A DNA stretch of 54,731 bases from Palsa-892 sp035556215 (GTDB lineage: Bacteria; Pseudomonadota; Alphaproteobacteria; Rhizobiales; Xanthobacteraceae). A model generated the notes under the pieces. The model had not been told where the DNA came from. It saw nothing but the letters and a program-made list of their open reading frames with translations, and made no database searches. Below are positions 15,849 to 23,712 of the stretch, piece after piece. The stretch spans positions 1-54,731 of the forward strand of contig DATMFI010000036.1 in NCBI GenBank assembly GCA_035556215.1, in the 5' to 3' direction. A program made the translations under genes and the position numbers. Position 1 is the stretch's first letter; each line of letters begins with the position of its first letter.

Positions 15849-17621
15849 ATGTCGTTTCTCCGCATTTACGGCCGCGTTTTCCAGATGCTCGGGCCCGAGA
15901 AGAAGCTCGGGGTGTTTCTCGCATTGGCCAATGTCGGCCTCGCCGCGGCGCAATTCGCCGAGCCCGTGCTGTTCGGCCGGGTCATCGACGCGCTGGTGAG
16001 CGCACAGGCGGCGAACCGCACGCCGTCGATCGGCGATCTGTCCTATCTTCTCTCGATCTGGGCGGGCTTCGGGCTGTTCAGCATTCTGGTCGGGGTGCTG
16101 CTGGCGCTCCATGCCGACCGGCTGTCGCACCGGCGGCGGCTTGCGATCATCACCAGCTATTTCGAGCACGTATTGCACCTGCCGCTCGCCTATCACACCG
16201 GCACCCATTCGGGCCGCTTGATGAAGGTGATGCTGCAGGGCGCGGATTCCTTGTGGGGCCTGTGGCTGACATTCTTCCGCGATCATTTCGCGGCCTTCGT
16301 GTCGATCTTCATCCTGCTGCCGGTCGCGGTATGGCTGAACTGGCGGCTCGGACTCCTGCTTGTCGGGCTGATGATCGTCTTCGCGGCGATCACGTCCTTT
16401 GCCCTGCGGCAGACGGAATCGCAGCAGCTCGGCGTCGAGCGCCATCACACGGATCTTGCGGAACGCACATCGGATGCTCTCGGCAATGTCGCGCTGGTGC
16501 AGAGCTTCACGCGCGTCGAGGCCGAAGTACGGGCGGTGAAAACCGTCGCCCGCCGCGTGCTGTCGGCGCAGATTCCGGTGCTGACCTGGTGGGCGGTGGT
16601 GTCGGTCGCGACGCGCGCCGCGACGACGCTGACGATTTTGGCGATTTTCCTCTACGGCACCTGGCTGCATATCCACGGCCTCGTCACCATCGGCGAGATC
16701 GTCACCTTCGTGAACATCGCGACGCTGTTCGTCGGCAAGCTCGAGCTTGTCGTCGGCTTCACCAACCGCCTGGTGCTGGAAGCGCCGCGCCTTACGCAGT
16801 TTTTCGAGGTGCTCGACTCGGTGCCGATCAAGGACAAGCGCGGCGCGATCGATCTCGGCCGCGCGCGCGGCGAGGTCGAGTTCGATCACGTTTCGCTCTC
16901 CTATGACGGAAAGCGCGCGGCGGTTGATGACGTCAGCTTTCACGTCAATCCCGGCGAAACGATCGCGGTGGTCGGCGCGACGGGCGCGGGCAAGACGACG
17001 GCGCTCTCGTTGCTGCACCGGGCGTGGGATCCGCAAAAGGGCGCCGTGCGCATCGACGGCCACGATATTCGCGAGCTGAAGCTCGAATCGCTCCGCCGCA
17101 ACATCGGCGTCGTGTTTCAGGAGGCGCTCCTGTTCAACCGCTCGATCGAGGAAAATCTCAAGGTCGGCAAGCCTGACGGGACGCCGGAGGAGATGGAAGA
17201 GGCGCTGCGCCGGGCGCAGGCTTCCGAATTTATCGCGCGCGCCGGCGTCGAGGCCAATGTCGGCGAGCGCGGGCGGCAGCTTTCGGGCGGCGAGCGCCAG
17301 CGCATCGCGATCGCGCGGGCGCTGCTGAAAGACCCGCCGATTCTCATTCTCGACGAGGCGACGAGCGCGCTCGATGCCGCGACCGAGAAGAAGGTGCAGC
17401 TCGCGCTCGACGAGGTGATGAAGGGCCGCACGACCTTCGTCATCGCGCACCGGCTCGCGACGATCCGCAACGCCAACCGCATTTTCGTCTTCCACGACGG
17501 CAAGATCATCGAGCAAGGCAGCTTCGACGAACTGGTGAAGCAGAACGGCCGCTTTGCGGATCTTGCGCGGGCGCAATTCATGATCGCGCCCGAAGAAGCC
17601 CCGGCGCAGGCCGCGCGCTAA
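15849..17621 (+). CDS. ndvA: cyclic beta-1,2-glucan exporter, NdvA/ChvA-type ABC protein
   Basis: A 590-residue half-transporter with six membrane helices (about 15-315) fused to an ATPase domain (about 340-575). It closely follows rhizobial NdvA/ChvA at the N-terminus (MSFLRIYGRVFQMLGPEKKL; ANVGLAAAQFAEPVLFGRVI). Walker A GATGAGKTT is near residue 376, the ABC signature LSGGERQR at 478, Walker B ILILDEATSALD follows, and the H-loop is in IAHRLAT. It works as a homodimer and exports cyclic glucan to the periplasm for osmotic adaptation and host interaction. The glucan synthase gene (ndvB/chvB) is not in the window. It converges on the thiolase gene. Confidence 0.9.
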   Translation: MSFLRIYGRVFQMLGPEKKLGVFLALANVGLAAAQFAEPVLFGRVIDALVSAQAANRTPSIGDLSYLLSIWAGFGLFSILVGVLLALHADRLSHRRRLAIITSYFEHVLHLPLAYHTGTHSGRLMKVMLQGADSLWGLWLTFFRDHFAAFVSIFILLPVAVWLNWRLGLLLVGLMIVFAAITSFALRQTESQQLGVERHHTDLAERTSDALGNVALVQSFTRVEAEVRAVKTVARRVLSAQIPVLTWWAVVSVATRAATTLTILAIFLYGTWLHIHGLVTIGEIVTFVNIATLFVGKLELVVGFTNRLVLEAPRLTQFFEVLDSVPIKDKRGAIDLGRARGEVEFDHVSLSYDGKRAAVDDVSFHVNPGETIAVVGATGAGKTTALSLLHRAWDPQKGAVRIDGHDIRELKLESLRRNIGVVFQEALLFNRSIEENLKVGKPDGTPEEMEEALRRAQASEFIARAGVEANVGERGRQLSGGERQRIAIARALLKDPPILILDEATSALDAATEKKVQLALDEVMKGRTTFVIAHRLATIRNANRIFVFHDGKIIEQGSFDELVKQNGRFADLARAQFMIAPEEAPAQAAR

Positions 17622-17657
17622 AGCCCGGCTTCAACCGCGCCGCGCCGGGATCATGCG

Positions 17658-18827
17658 CTAGCGCAGCCGCTCCAGGATCGAGACGTAGTTCGCCACCGCC
17701 GCGCCGCCCATGTTGAAGATGCCGGCGAGCCTCGCGTCCTTGATCTGCATGCCGCCCGCATCGCCCCGCAACTGCAGGGCCGAGAGCGCGTGCATCGAAA
17801 CGCCGGTCGCGCCGATCGGGTGGCCCTTGGCCTTGAGGCCGCCCGACGGATTGACCGGGAGCCTGCCGGTTTTCTCGGTGATGCCTTCTTCGAGGACGCG
17901 CGCGCCTTGCCCCGGTTTGGCGAGGCCCATCGCTTCATATTCGATCAGCTCGGCGATGGTGAAGCAGTCGTGTGTTTCGGCGAAGGAAAGATCATCGAGG
18001 GTGATGCCGGCCTGCGACAGCGCGCGCTGCCAGGCGGCGGCGCAGCCCTCGAACCGGAGAATGTCGCGCTTCGACATCGGCAGGAAATCCTGTGCATGCG
18101 CCGCCGCGCGAAAGGCGACGAGGGGCTTTTCCAGTTTCATGGCCGTGTCGATGTCGGCAAGCACGATGGCGGCGGCGCCATCGGAAACGAGCGAGCAATC
18201 GGTGCGCTTCAAGGGCCCCGCGACGCGGGGATTTTTTTCGCTCTCGGTGCGGCAAAAATCGAAACCCAGATCCTTGCGGAGCTGCGCATAGGGGTTATCG
18301 ACGCCGTTCTTGTGGTTCTTCGCGGCGATCTTCGCGAGCGCATCGGACTGGTCGCCGTATTTCTGGAAATACGAATCGGCGATCTTGCCGAAGACGCCGG
18401 CGAAGCCGCCCTGGATGCCGCCGTCTTCGGGAAGATAGGAGGCTTTGAGCAGATTTTTACCGATCTCGGCCGGTGCCGTGCGCGTCATCTGCTCGACGCC
18501 GACGACAAGCACGATGCGCGCATTCCTGGCGGCGATCGTTTTCAATCCCTGATGAACGGCGGCGGAGCCGGTGGCGCAGGCATTCTCGACGCGCGTCGCG
18601 GGCTTGAAGCGGAACGCGGGATCGGCCTGCAGTACGAGCGCCGCGGTAAAATCCTGCGGGCTGAAGCCCGCATTGAAGTGGCCGAGGACGATTTCATCGA
18701 CGTCGCTTGCCGCAATGCCGGCGTCGGCCAGCGCATCGCGGGCGACCCGGACGATCAGGCTTTCGACGCTCTCGGCGTCATGCTTGCCAAAAGGCGTATG
18801 CGCGAGGCCAACGATACAGGCGGTCAT
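17658..18827 (-). CDS. thiolase family protein (SCP2/acetyl-CoA acetyltransferase type)
   Basis: A 389-residue thiolase-fold enzyme. The nucleophile is Cys84 in ENACATGSAA, and the catalytic His is near 336 in KGHPIGATG. The second catalytic Cys of thiolases I/II (CxG near the C-terminus) is replaced: the segment reads GIFNMGGAAVANYVS, as in SCP2-like thiolases. Activity could be thiolytic, condensing or only CoA-ester binding. No DUF35 partner, usual next to archaeal-type members, is encoded beside it. The start at 18827 gives MTACIVGLAHTPFGK, the normal family N-terminus; a 14-residue longer form is less likely. Confidence 0.88.
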   Translation of the reverse strand: MTACIVGLAHTPFGKHDAESVESLIVRVARDALADAGIAASDVDEIVLGHFNAGFSPQDFTAALVLQADPAFRFKPATRVENACATGSAAVHQGLKTIAARNARIVLVVGVEQMTRTAPAEIGKNLLKASYLPEDGGIQGGFAGVFGKIADSYFQKYGDQSDALAKIAAKNHKNGVDNPYAQLRKDLGFDFCRTESEKNPRVAGPLKRTDCSLVSDGAAAIVLADIDTAMKLEKPLVAFRAAAHAQDFLPMSKRDILRFEGCAAAWQRALSQAGITLDDLSFAETHDCFTIAELIEYEAMGLAKPGQGARVLEEGITEKTGRLPVNPSGGLKAKGHPIGATGVSMHALSALQLRGDAGGMQIKDARLAGIFNMGGAAVANYVSILERLR

Positions 18828-18994
18828 GATGGAACTCCCGGCGGATTTGCAGAGAATATAAGCGCGCATCGGCCGCGGCGCGATAGCTCTTTGCGAAGCA
18901 GCCCGAAAGGGTTAGGAAGGTGCCGGCGGCGGCGCATGCCGCAATTCCGCCTCTACCCGGTTGTTATTCGACTGGAGCCACGGAAACCTTCAGC

Positions 18995-20479
18995 GTGAAT
19001 TTTGTAGCCAGCCGCAACGCTTGCCGATCGATCTGCCACGAGTCGTTTCGCCGTGTGCTTCTCGCTCTCGCGCTTCTGAGCGTGCTGCTCGTGGTTCCGG
19101 CGGCGGCGGGCCCCTATATTCTGGTCGATGCGACGACCGGCCGCGTCATCGCGCAGCACGAAGCGGGACGGCCGTGGTATCCGGCCTCGATCTCGAAATT
19201 GATGACGGTGTTCGTCGCGTTCCGCGCCATGCGCGAAGGGCGCGTGACGCCCGATACGCTGCTCACCGTCACCGAGCGCGCCTATCACGAGGCGCCGAGC
19301 AAGATGGGCTTTCCGCTCGGCACGCAGGTCACGCTCGATAATGCGCTCAAGATGCTGATGGTGAAATCGGCGAACGACATGGCGGTCGTGATCGCCGAAG
19401 GCGTCGGCGGCACTTATGAGAATTTCATCGCCGAAATGAACCGCACCGCCGCCGAGCTCGGCATGACGGGAACGCGATACGCCAATCCGAACGGCCTGCC
19501 GGACGAAGGGCAAATCACCACGGCGCGCGACATGGCGATTCTGGCGCGCGCGATCTATCGGGAATTTCCCGAGCAGGAAGCGCTGTTCCGCATTCCGGCG
19601 CTGCGCCTCGGCAAGCGCCTGATCCGCAACCATAACAAGCTGATCGATCACTATGCCGGCGCCGACGGCATGAAGACCGGCTTCATCTGCGCCGGCGGCT
19701 ACAACATCGTCGCGACCGCGACGCGCGGCAGCAAGAAGCTGATCGTCGTCGTGCTCGGCGGGCGCTCGAACGCTTCGCGCAACGAGGACGCGGCCAAGCT
19801 GTTCGAGAAGGGCTTTTCGCCGCTCGCCAAGATCGGCGCGGTATTCCGCGGCGAGCCGCGCACGGTCGAATCGATTCAGAACCTCGCCATGGATCCGGTC
19901 GACATGCGCGATCTCACCTGCGGCAAGAACCGCCGCAAGGTGCCGATCGAATCCGATGTCGAGGAAGACGAGCCGGACGAGGCCGAGGGCGTGGCCGCGA
20001 GCGCGGCGGGCACGAAAGGCAAGCAGAAGAAAAGCTATTTCGCCGATCTGCCGCCGTCGATGCCGCCGGTGCGCGTCTATATCGGCGCGGCCACGCAGTC
20101 GGAAACGCAGAAGAATGTCAGCGGCGACGACCTGATCCCGCAGCCCAAGAAGGGCAGGAAAGGCAAGAAGAGCAAGCAGGCCAAGGGCAAGAAGGGCAAG
20201 GCCGCGGCGGCGCTGCCGAGCGACGAGGAAATCGCGCCTGCGGCGAAGAAAAATACGGCAAGTTCAGTGATCCGCTATCCGGCGGCCGAACCAAAACAGG
20301 CGCCTGCCGTCGAGGTCGTCGTCCCCGCTTCAGCCCCCGCGCCGCAGCCCGCGACGCCGCCGAAGCCGGCGATTTCGGCGGCCGAGCGCGCGGTGATGTC
20401 GGAAGGCGCGCCGCTGCCGCGCAACCGCAAGCCGCGCGTGCTGGACGAGCCGGCGCAGGCTTCGGCAGGCGGCCAGTAA
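18995..20479 (+). CDS. D-alanyl-D-alanine carboxypeptidase with basic C-terminal tail
   Basis: A class A low-molecular-weight penicillin-binding protein (DacA family) that trims the terminal D-Ala of peptidoglycan stem peptides. With the GTG start at 18995 it has 494 residues. A signal segment is followed by the active-site S65-I-S-K68, S125-A-N127 and K227-T-G229. The PBP5 fold ends near residue 310. The remaining 185 residues are low-complexity: an acidic stretch (EEDEPDEAEG), a Lys/Gly run (KKGRKGKKSKQAKGKKGK) and an Ala/Pro-rich end. GTG at 18920 is an alternative start that would lengthen the leader. The stop codon overlaps the ATG of the CobW gene by one base. Confidence 0.85.
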   Translation: MNFVASRNACRSICHESFRRVLLALALLSVLLVVPAAAGPYILVDATTGRVIAQHEAGRPWYPASISKLMTVFVAFRAMREGRVTPDTLLTVTERAYHEAPSKMGFPLGTQVTLDNALKMLMVKSANDMAVVIAEGVGGTYENFIAEMNRTAAELGMTGTRYANPNGLPDEGQITTARDMAILARAIYREFPEQEALFRIPALRLGKRLIRNHNKLIDHYAGADGMKTGFICAGGYNIVATATRGSKKLIVVVLGGRSNASRNEDAAKLFEKGFSPLAKIGAVFRGEPRTVESIQNLAMDPVDMRDLTCGKNRRKVPIESDVEEDEPDEAEGVAASAAGTKGKQKKSYFADLPPSMPPVRVYIGAATQSETQKNVSGDDLIPQPKKGRKGKKSKQAKGKKGKAAAALPSDEEIAPAAKKNTASSVIRYPAAEPKQAPAVEVVVPASAPAPQPATPPKPAISAAERAVMSEGAPLPRNRKPRVLDEPAQASAGGQ

Positions 20480-21645
20480 TGAGCGCTATGGCGCGCGGGC
20501 CGGCGGAGCCGCTTCCGCTGACGATCATCACCGGCTTTCTCGGTGCTGGCAAAACGACGCTCCTGAACGCACTTCTGCGCGATCCGGCGCTCAAGGACAC
20601 GGCTGTCCTCGTCAACGAGGTCGGCGAGATCGGCCTCGACCATCTGTTCTACGAAAAGGTCGATGGCGACACGATGCTGCTCGCCGGCGGCTGCATGTGT
20701 TGCTCGGTGCGCGGCGATCTCGTCACGGCGCTCGAAAATATTCTGCGCGGCATCGACAACGGCAAGACGATCGAATTCCGCCGCGTGGTGATCGAGACGA
20801 CGGGCCTCGCCGATCCCGCCTCGGTGCTGCATACGGTGATGGCGCATCCTTATCTCGTGCAGCGTTACCGGCTCGACGGGCTCGTCACCGCGGTCGATGC
20901 GGTGAACGGCGAAGGCACACTCGATCGCCACATCGAGGCGGTGAAGCAGGCGGCGATGGCCGACCGCATCGTGCTCACGAAAAGCGATATCGCTTCCGCC
21001 GAAGCCGCCGCGCGCTTGCGCGCGCGGCTGAAGCTGCTCAATCCCGGCGCCCGGGTGCTGGATGCGGCGAAAGGCGAGGCGACGGCGGCTTCGCTCCTGA
21101 ACGCCGGGCTTTATGACGCCGCGCAAAAAACGGCGGACGTGACGAAGTGGCTCGCGGAAGCGGCGGTCGAGGAAGCCGAGCACGCGCATCATCACGATCA
21201 TGATCACGGCCACGATCACGCTCACGATCACGGTCACGATAACGCTCACGATCACGCGCATCACCATCATCACGACGACAAGATCCGCACTTTCAGCCTT
21301 GTGAGCGAGGAGCCGGTATCGGCCTCGACGCTCGAGATGTTTCTCGATTTTCTGCGCGCCACGCAGGGCCCGAAGCTCTTGCGGCTCAAGGGCATCGTGC
21401 GGCTCGCCGAGGAGCCCGAGCAGCCGCTCGTCATTCATATGGTGCAGCACATCGTGCATCCGCCGGCGCGGCTGCCGGCCTGGCCCGATGAGGATCGCCG
21501 CTCGCGGCTCGTTTGCGTGACGCACGATCTCGATCCGGCCATCGTGCGGCGGCTGTTCGACGCATTCCGCGGCGTGCCGCGCACCGATATGCCCGATCGC
21601 GCGGCGCTCACCGATAATCCGCTCGGTTTCCGGCGCGGCGACTAG
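20479..21645 (+). CDS. CobW/COG0523 family GTPase with His-rich loop
   Basis: A 388-residue metal-chaperone G3E GTPase. It has Walker A GFLGAGKTT (19-27), the metal site CMCC (C72, C74, C75), the ETTGLADP switch, TKSD as the guanine-specificity motif, and a C-terminal CobW_C domain (about 270-385). Between them lies a His/Asp-rich segment (about 235-266, HHHDHDHGHDHAHDHGHD), a likely zinc or nickel buffer. Such members deliver metals to target enzymes, often under zinc limitation. Being coupled to a D,D-carboxypeptidase gene (TAATG overlap) hints at a wall-enzyme link; some COG0523 clusters hold zinc-dependent replacements, but that carboxypeptidase is a serine enzyme. No Zur box found nearby. 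Confidence 0.9.
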   Translation: MSAMARGPAEPLPLTIITGFLGAGKTTLLNALLRDPALKDTAVLVNEVGEIGLDHLFYEKVDGDTMLLAGGCMCCSVRGDLVTALENILRGIDNGKTIEFRRVVIETTGLADPASVLHTVMAHPYLVQRYRLDGLVTAVDAVNGEGTLDRHIEAVKQAAMADRIVLTKSDIASAEAAARLRARLKLLNPGARVLDAAKGEATAASLLNAGLYDAAQKTADVTKWLAEAAVEEAEHAHHHDHDHGHDHAHDHGHDNAHDHAHHHHHDDKIRTFSLVSEEPVSASTLEMFLDFLRATQGPKLLRLKGIVRLAEEPEQPLVIHMVQHIVHPPARLPAWPDEDRRSRLVCVTHDLDPAIVRRLFDAFRGVPRTDMPDRAALTDNPLGFRRGD

Positions 21646-21682
21646 ATTTGGCTTCGAGCGCAAAGCACTCTACAAAGAGCGC

Positions 21683-22228
21683 ATGAAAATCGCGACGCCG
21701 AGGCAGGTCGTTTCGTTCTGGAAAAAAGCGGGGCCGAAGCGCTGGTTCAAGAAAGACCCCGCGTTCGATCAGAAAATCCGCGAAGCCTTTCTCGTCACGC
21801 ATCAGGCGGCGGCGATGGAGAAGCTCTCCGCCTGGGAAGAGAGCGCCGAGGGCGCGCTTGCGCTTCTGCTTCTGCTCGACCAGTTTCCGCGCAACATGTT
21901 TCGCGGCACGACGCGCGCGTTCGACAACGACCCGCAGGCGCGCGCGATCGCCAGGCGCGCTATCAAGCAGGGCTTCGACAAGAAGGTGCCGGCCGAATTC
22001 CAGATGTTCTTTTACCTGCCGTTCGAGCACAGCGAGGAACTCGCCGATCAGGAAGCCTGCGTGAAATACGTCAAGGCGATGAAGAACAAGGATCTCCTGC
22101 ACTGGGCGAAGATCCATCACGACATCATCAAGCGCTTCGGCCGCTTTCCCCACCGGAACGAGATCCTCAATCGCCGCTCGACGCCCGAGGAAGTGGCGTT
22201 TCTCGAACAGGGCGGTTTCGGGGGCTAG
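21683..22228 (+). CDS. DUF924 family protein
   Basis: A 181-residue soluble, all-helical protein. DUF924 markers are VVSFWKKAGPKRWFKKDPAFD at the N-terminus, LALLLLLDQFPRNMFRGTTRAFDND in the middle and FGRFPHRNEILNRRSTPEEVAFL at the end, with FFYLPFEHSE between. The fold is TPR-like and the function unknown. It starts 37 nt after the CobW stop and could belong to the same transcript. Confidence 0.92.
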   Translation: MKIATPRQVVSFWKKAGPKRWFKKDPAFDQKIREAFLVTHQAAAMEKLSAWEESAEGALALLLLLDQFPRNMFRGTTRAFDNDPQARAIARRAIKQGFDKKVPAEFQMFFYLPFEHSEELADQEACVKYVKAMKNKDLLHWAKIHHDIIKRFGRFPHRNEILNRRSTPEEVAFLEQGGFGG

Positions 22229-22323
22229 GAAGCATTAACCATCCGGCCGATGCCCAACGCTTTCTTAAGCGGCGCTTCCTAATTTGAACCGGCTGCCCTC
22301 ATGCGGGGCGGGCGGAGAATTTC

Positions 22324-23712
22324 GTGAACAGCTTGGGGCCTGAAAACAGCGAAGCGCGCCGCGGCAAACTTGCGCCGGGCGAATTGCTGGCGCGGCTGCG
22401 GCTGCTTGCGACCGACCAGAGCCATCAGTCGATCGCGCGCCGCGTCGCGGGTGCCGCTTTCATGATGCGCGCTGCGAGCGCGGGGCTCGTCTATCTCTCG
22501 CAGGTGCTGTTCGCGCGCTGGATGGGCAAGTTCGAATTCGGCGTCTATGTTTATGTGTGGACGTGGCTGCTCCTGGCCGGCAGCTTCATGCCGCTCGGAT
22601 TATCCAGCACGGCGCAACGCTTCATTCCCGAATATTCCGCGCGCGGCGAGTGGGGCCTGCTGCGCGGCTTTCTGGTCGCGAGCCGCCTGATCCCGATCGC
22701 GCTCGGCTTTGCCGCGCTCGCGCTCAGCGCGTTTTTGCTGTGGGCGATCGGCGATCTCGCCAAGCCCTATTACATCATTCCGCTCCTGCTCGCGGCAACG
22801 TGCCTGCCGGTGCATGGCGCAAGCGACGTGCTCGGCGGCATTGCGCGCTCCTACAACTGGGTGAATGTCGCGATCTTTCCCGCCTATATCCTGCGGCCGG
22901 TGCTCATTCTCGTGGCGATGGCGGCGGTGTATTTCGCCGGCATTCCGCTCACGGCGATTGTCGCGATGGTGATCGCGGCGGGCGCCTACTGGCTGACGAC
23001 GACGGGGCAGTTCTTCGCGATCAATCGCGGGCTCAAGCGCGAAGTGCCGGCGGGCCCGCGCGTTTATCGGCTGGCGCTGTGGCTCAAGACGGCGCTGCCG
23101 ATCTTCATGGTCGAAAGCTTCTATTTCCTGCTCTCCTATACCGACATTCTGGTGCTCGATCTTTTCGTCGGGCCGGAGGAAGTCGCGGTTTATTACGCGG
23201 CGACCAAGACGCTCGCGATGGTGGCCTTCGTCTATTTTTCGGTGGCGGCGGCGACCTCGCATCGTTTCAGCGAATATCATACGACCGGCGAGCGCGAGAA
23301 GCTCGAGGCCTTCCTGCATCAGTCGGTGCGCTGGGTGTTCTGGCCGTCGCTTGCGATCACGCTTGTGTTCCTCGCGCTCGGCAAGCCGCTGCTCAATCTG
23401 TTCGGCGCGGGCTACGAGCACGGCTATCCGTGGATGTTCGTGCTGGCGATCGGCCTCATGGCGCGCGCCTCGGTCGGTCCGGTCGAACGGCTTTTGAACA
23501 TGGTCGGCGAGCAGAAACTTTGCGCCGCCGTTTATGCGGGCACCTTCGCCATCAATCTTGCGCTCTGTTTCATTCTGATTCCGAAGATCGGCCCGATGGG
23601 CGCCGCCGCCGCGACGGCGACGGCGATGGTGACGGAATCGCTCGCGCTCTTCGTGCTCGCGAAGAAACGGCTCGGGCTTCACGTCTTCGTCTGGCAGCCG
23701 AGGAAAGTTTAG
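22324..23712 (+). CDS. polysaccharide flippase / lipopolysaccharide biosynthesis protein
   Basis: A 462-residue membrane protein with twelve to fourteen helices, of the MOP (Wzx/MATE-like) superfamily. It has the typical helix-1 region (AGAAFMMRAASAGLVYLSQVLFARWMG), FGVYVYVWTW and STAQRFIPEY. Wzx proteins translocate lipid-linked sugar units. The start is GTG at 22324, giving a 30-residue cytoplasmic N-terminus rich in charge. No glycosyltransferase adjoins it, so the glycan is unknown. Its last four bases overlap the convergent acyl-CoA synthetase gene. Confidence 0.88.
   Translation: MNSLGPENSEARRGKLAPGELLARLRLLATDQSHQSIARRVAGAAFMMRAASAGLVYLSQVLFARWMGKFEFGVYVYVWTWLLLAGSFMPLGLSSTAQRFIPEYSARGEWGLLRGFLVASRLIPIALGFAALALSAFLLWAIGDLAKPYYIIPLLLAATCLPVHGASDVLGGIARSYNWVNVAIFPAYILRPVLILVAMAAVYFAGIPLTAIVAMVIAAGAYWLTTTGQFFAINRGLKREVPAGPRVYRLALWLKTALPIFMVESFYFLLSYTDILVLDLFVGPEEVAVYYAATKTLAMVAFVYFSVAAATSHRFSEYHTTGEREKLEAFLHQSVRWVFWPSLAITLVFLALGKPLLNLFGAGYEHGYPWMFVLAIGLMARASVGPVERLLNMVGEQKLCAAVYAGTFAINLALCFILIPKIGPMGAAAATATAMVTESLALFVLAKKRLGLHVFVWQPRKV

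Noticed and set aside
15645..17576. A 643-residue open frame on the minus strand
   Set aside because: It mirrors ndvA, which has all ABC motifs. The antisense product has no recognisable fold.
20135..20210. AAG/GGC-rich repeat as a possible simple repeat element
   Set aside because: It is in frame and encodes the Lys/Gly tail of the carboxypeptidase; codons vary, so it is selected protein sequence.
21180..21275. CAC/GAT tandem-like repeats as a possible satellite
   Set aside because: The repeats are in frame and encode the His-rich loop of the CobW protein.
23709..23712. Four-base overlap of two stop regions as a possible frameshift
   Set aside because: It is an ordinary tail-to-tail overlap of complete genes on opposite strands.
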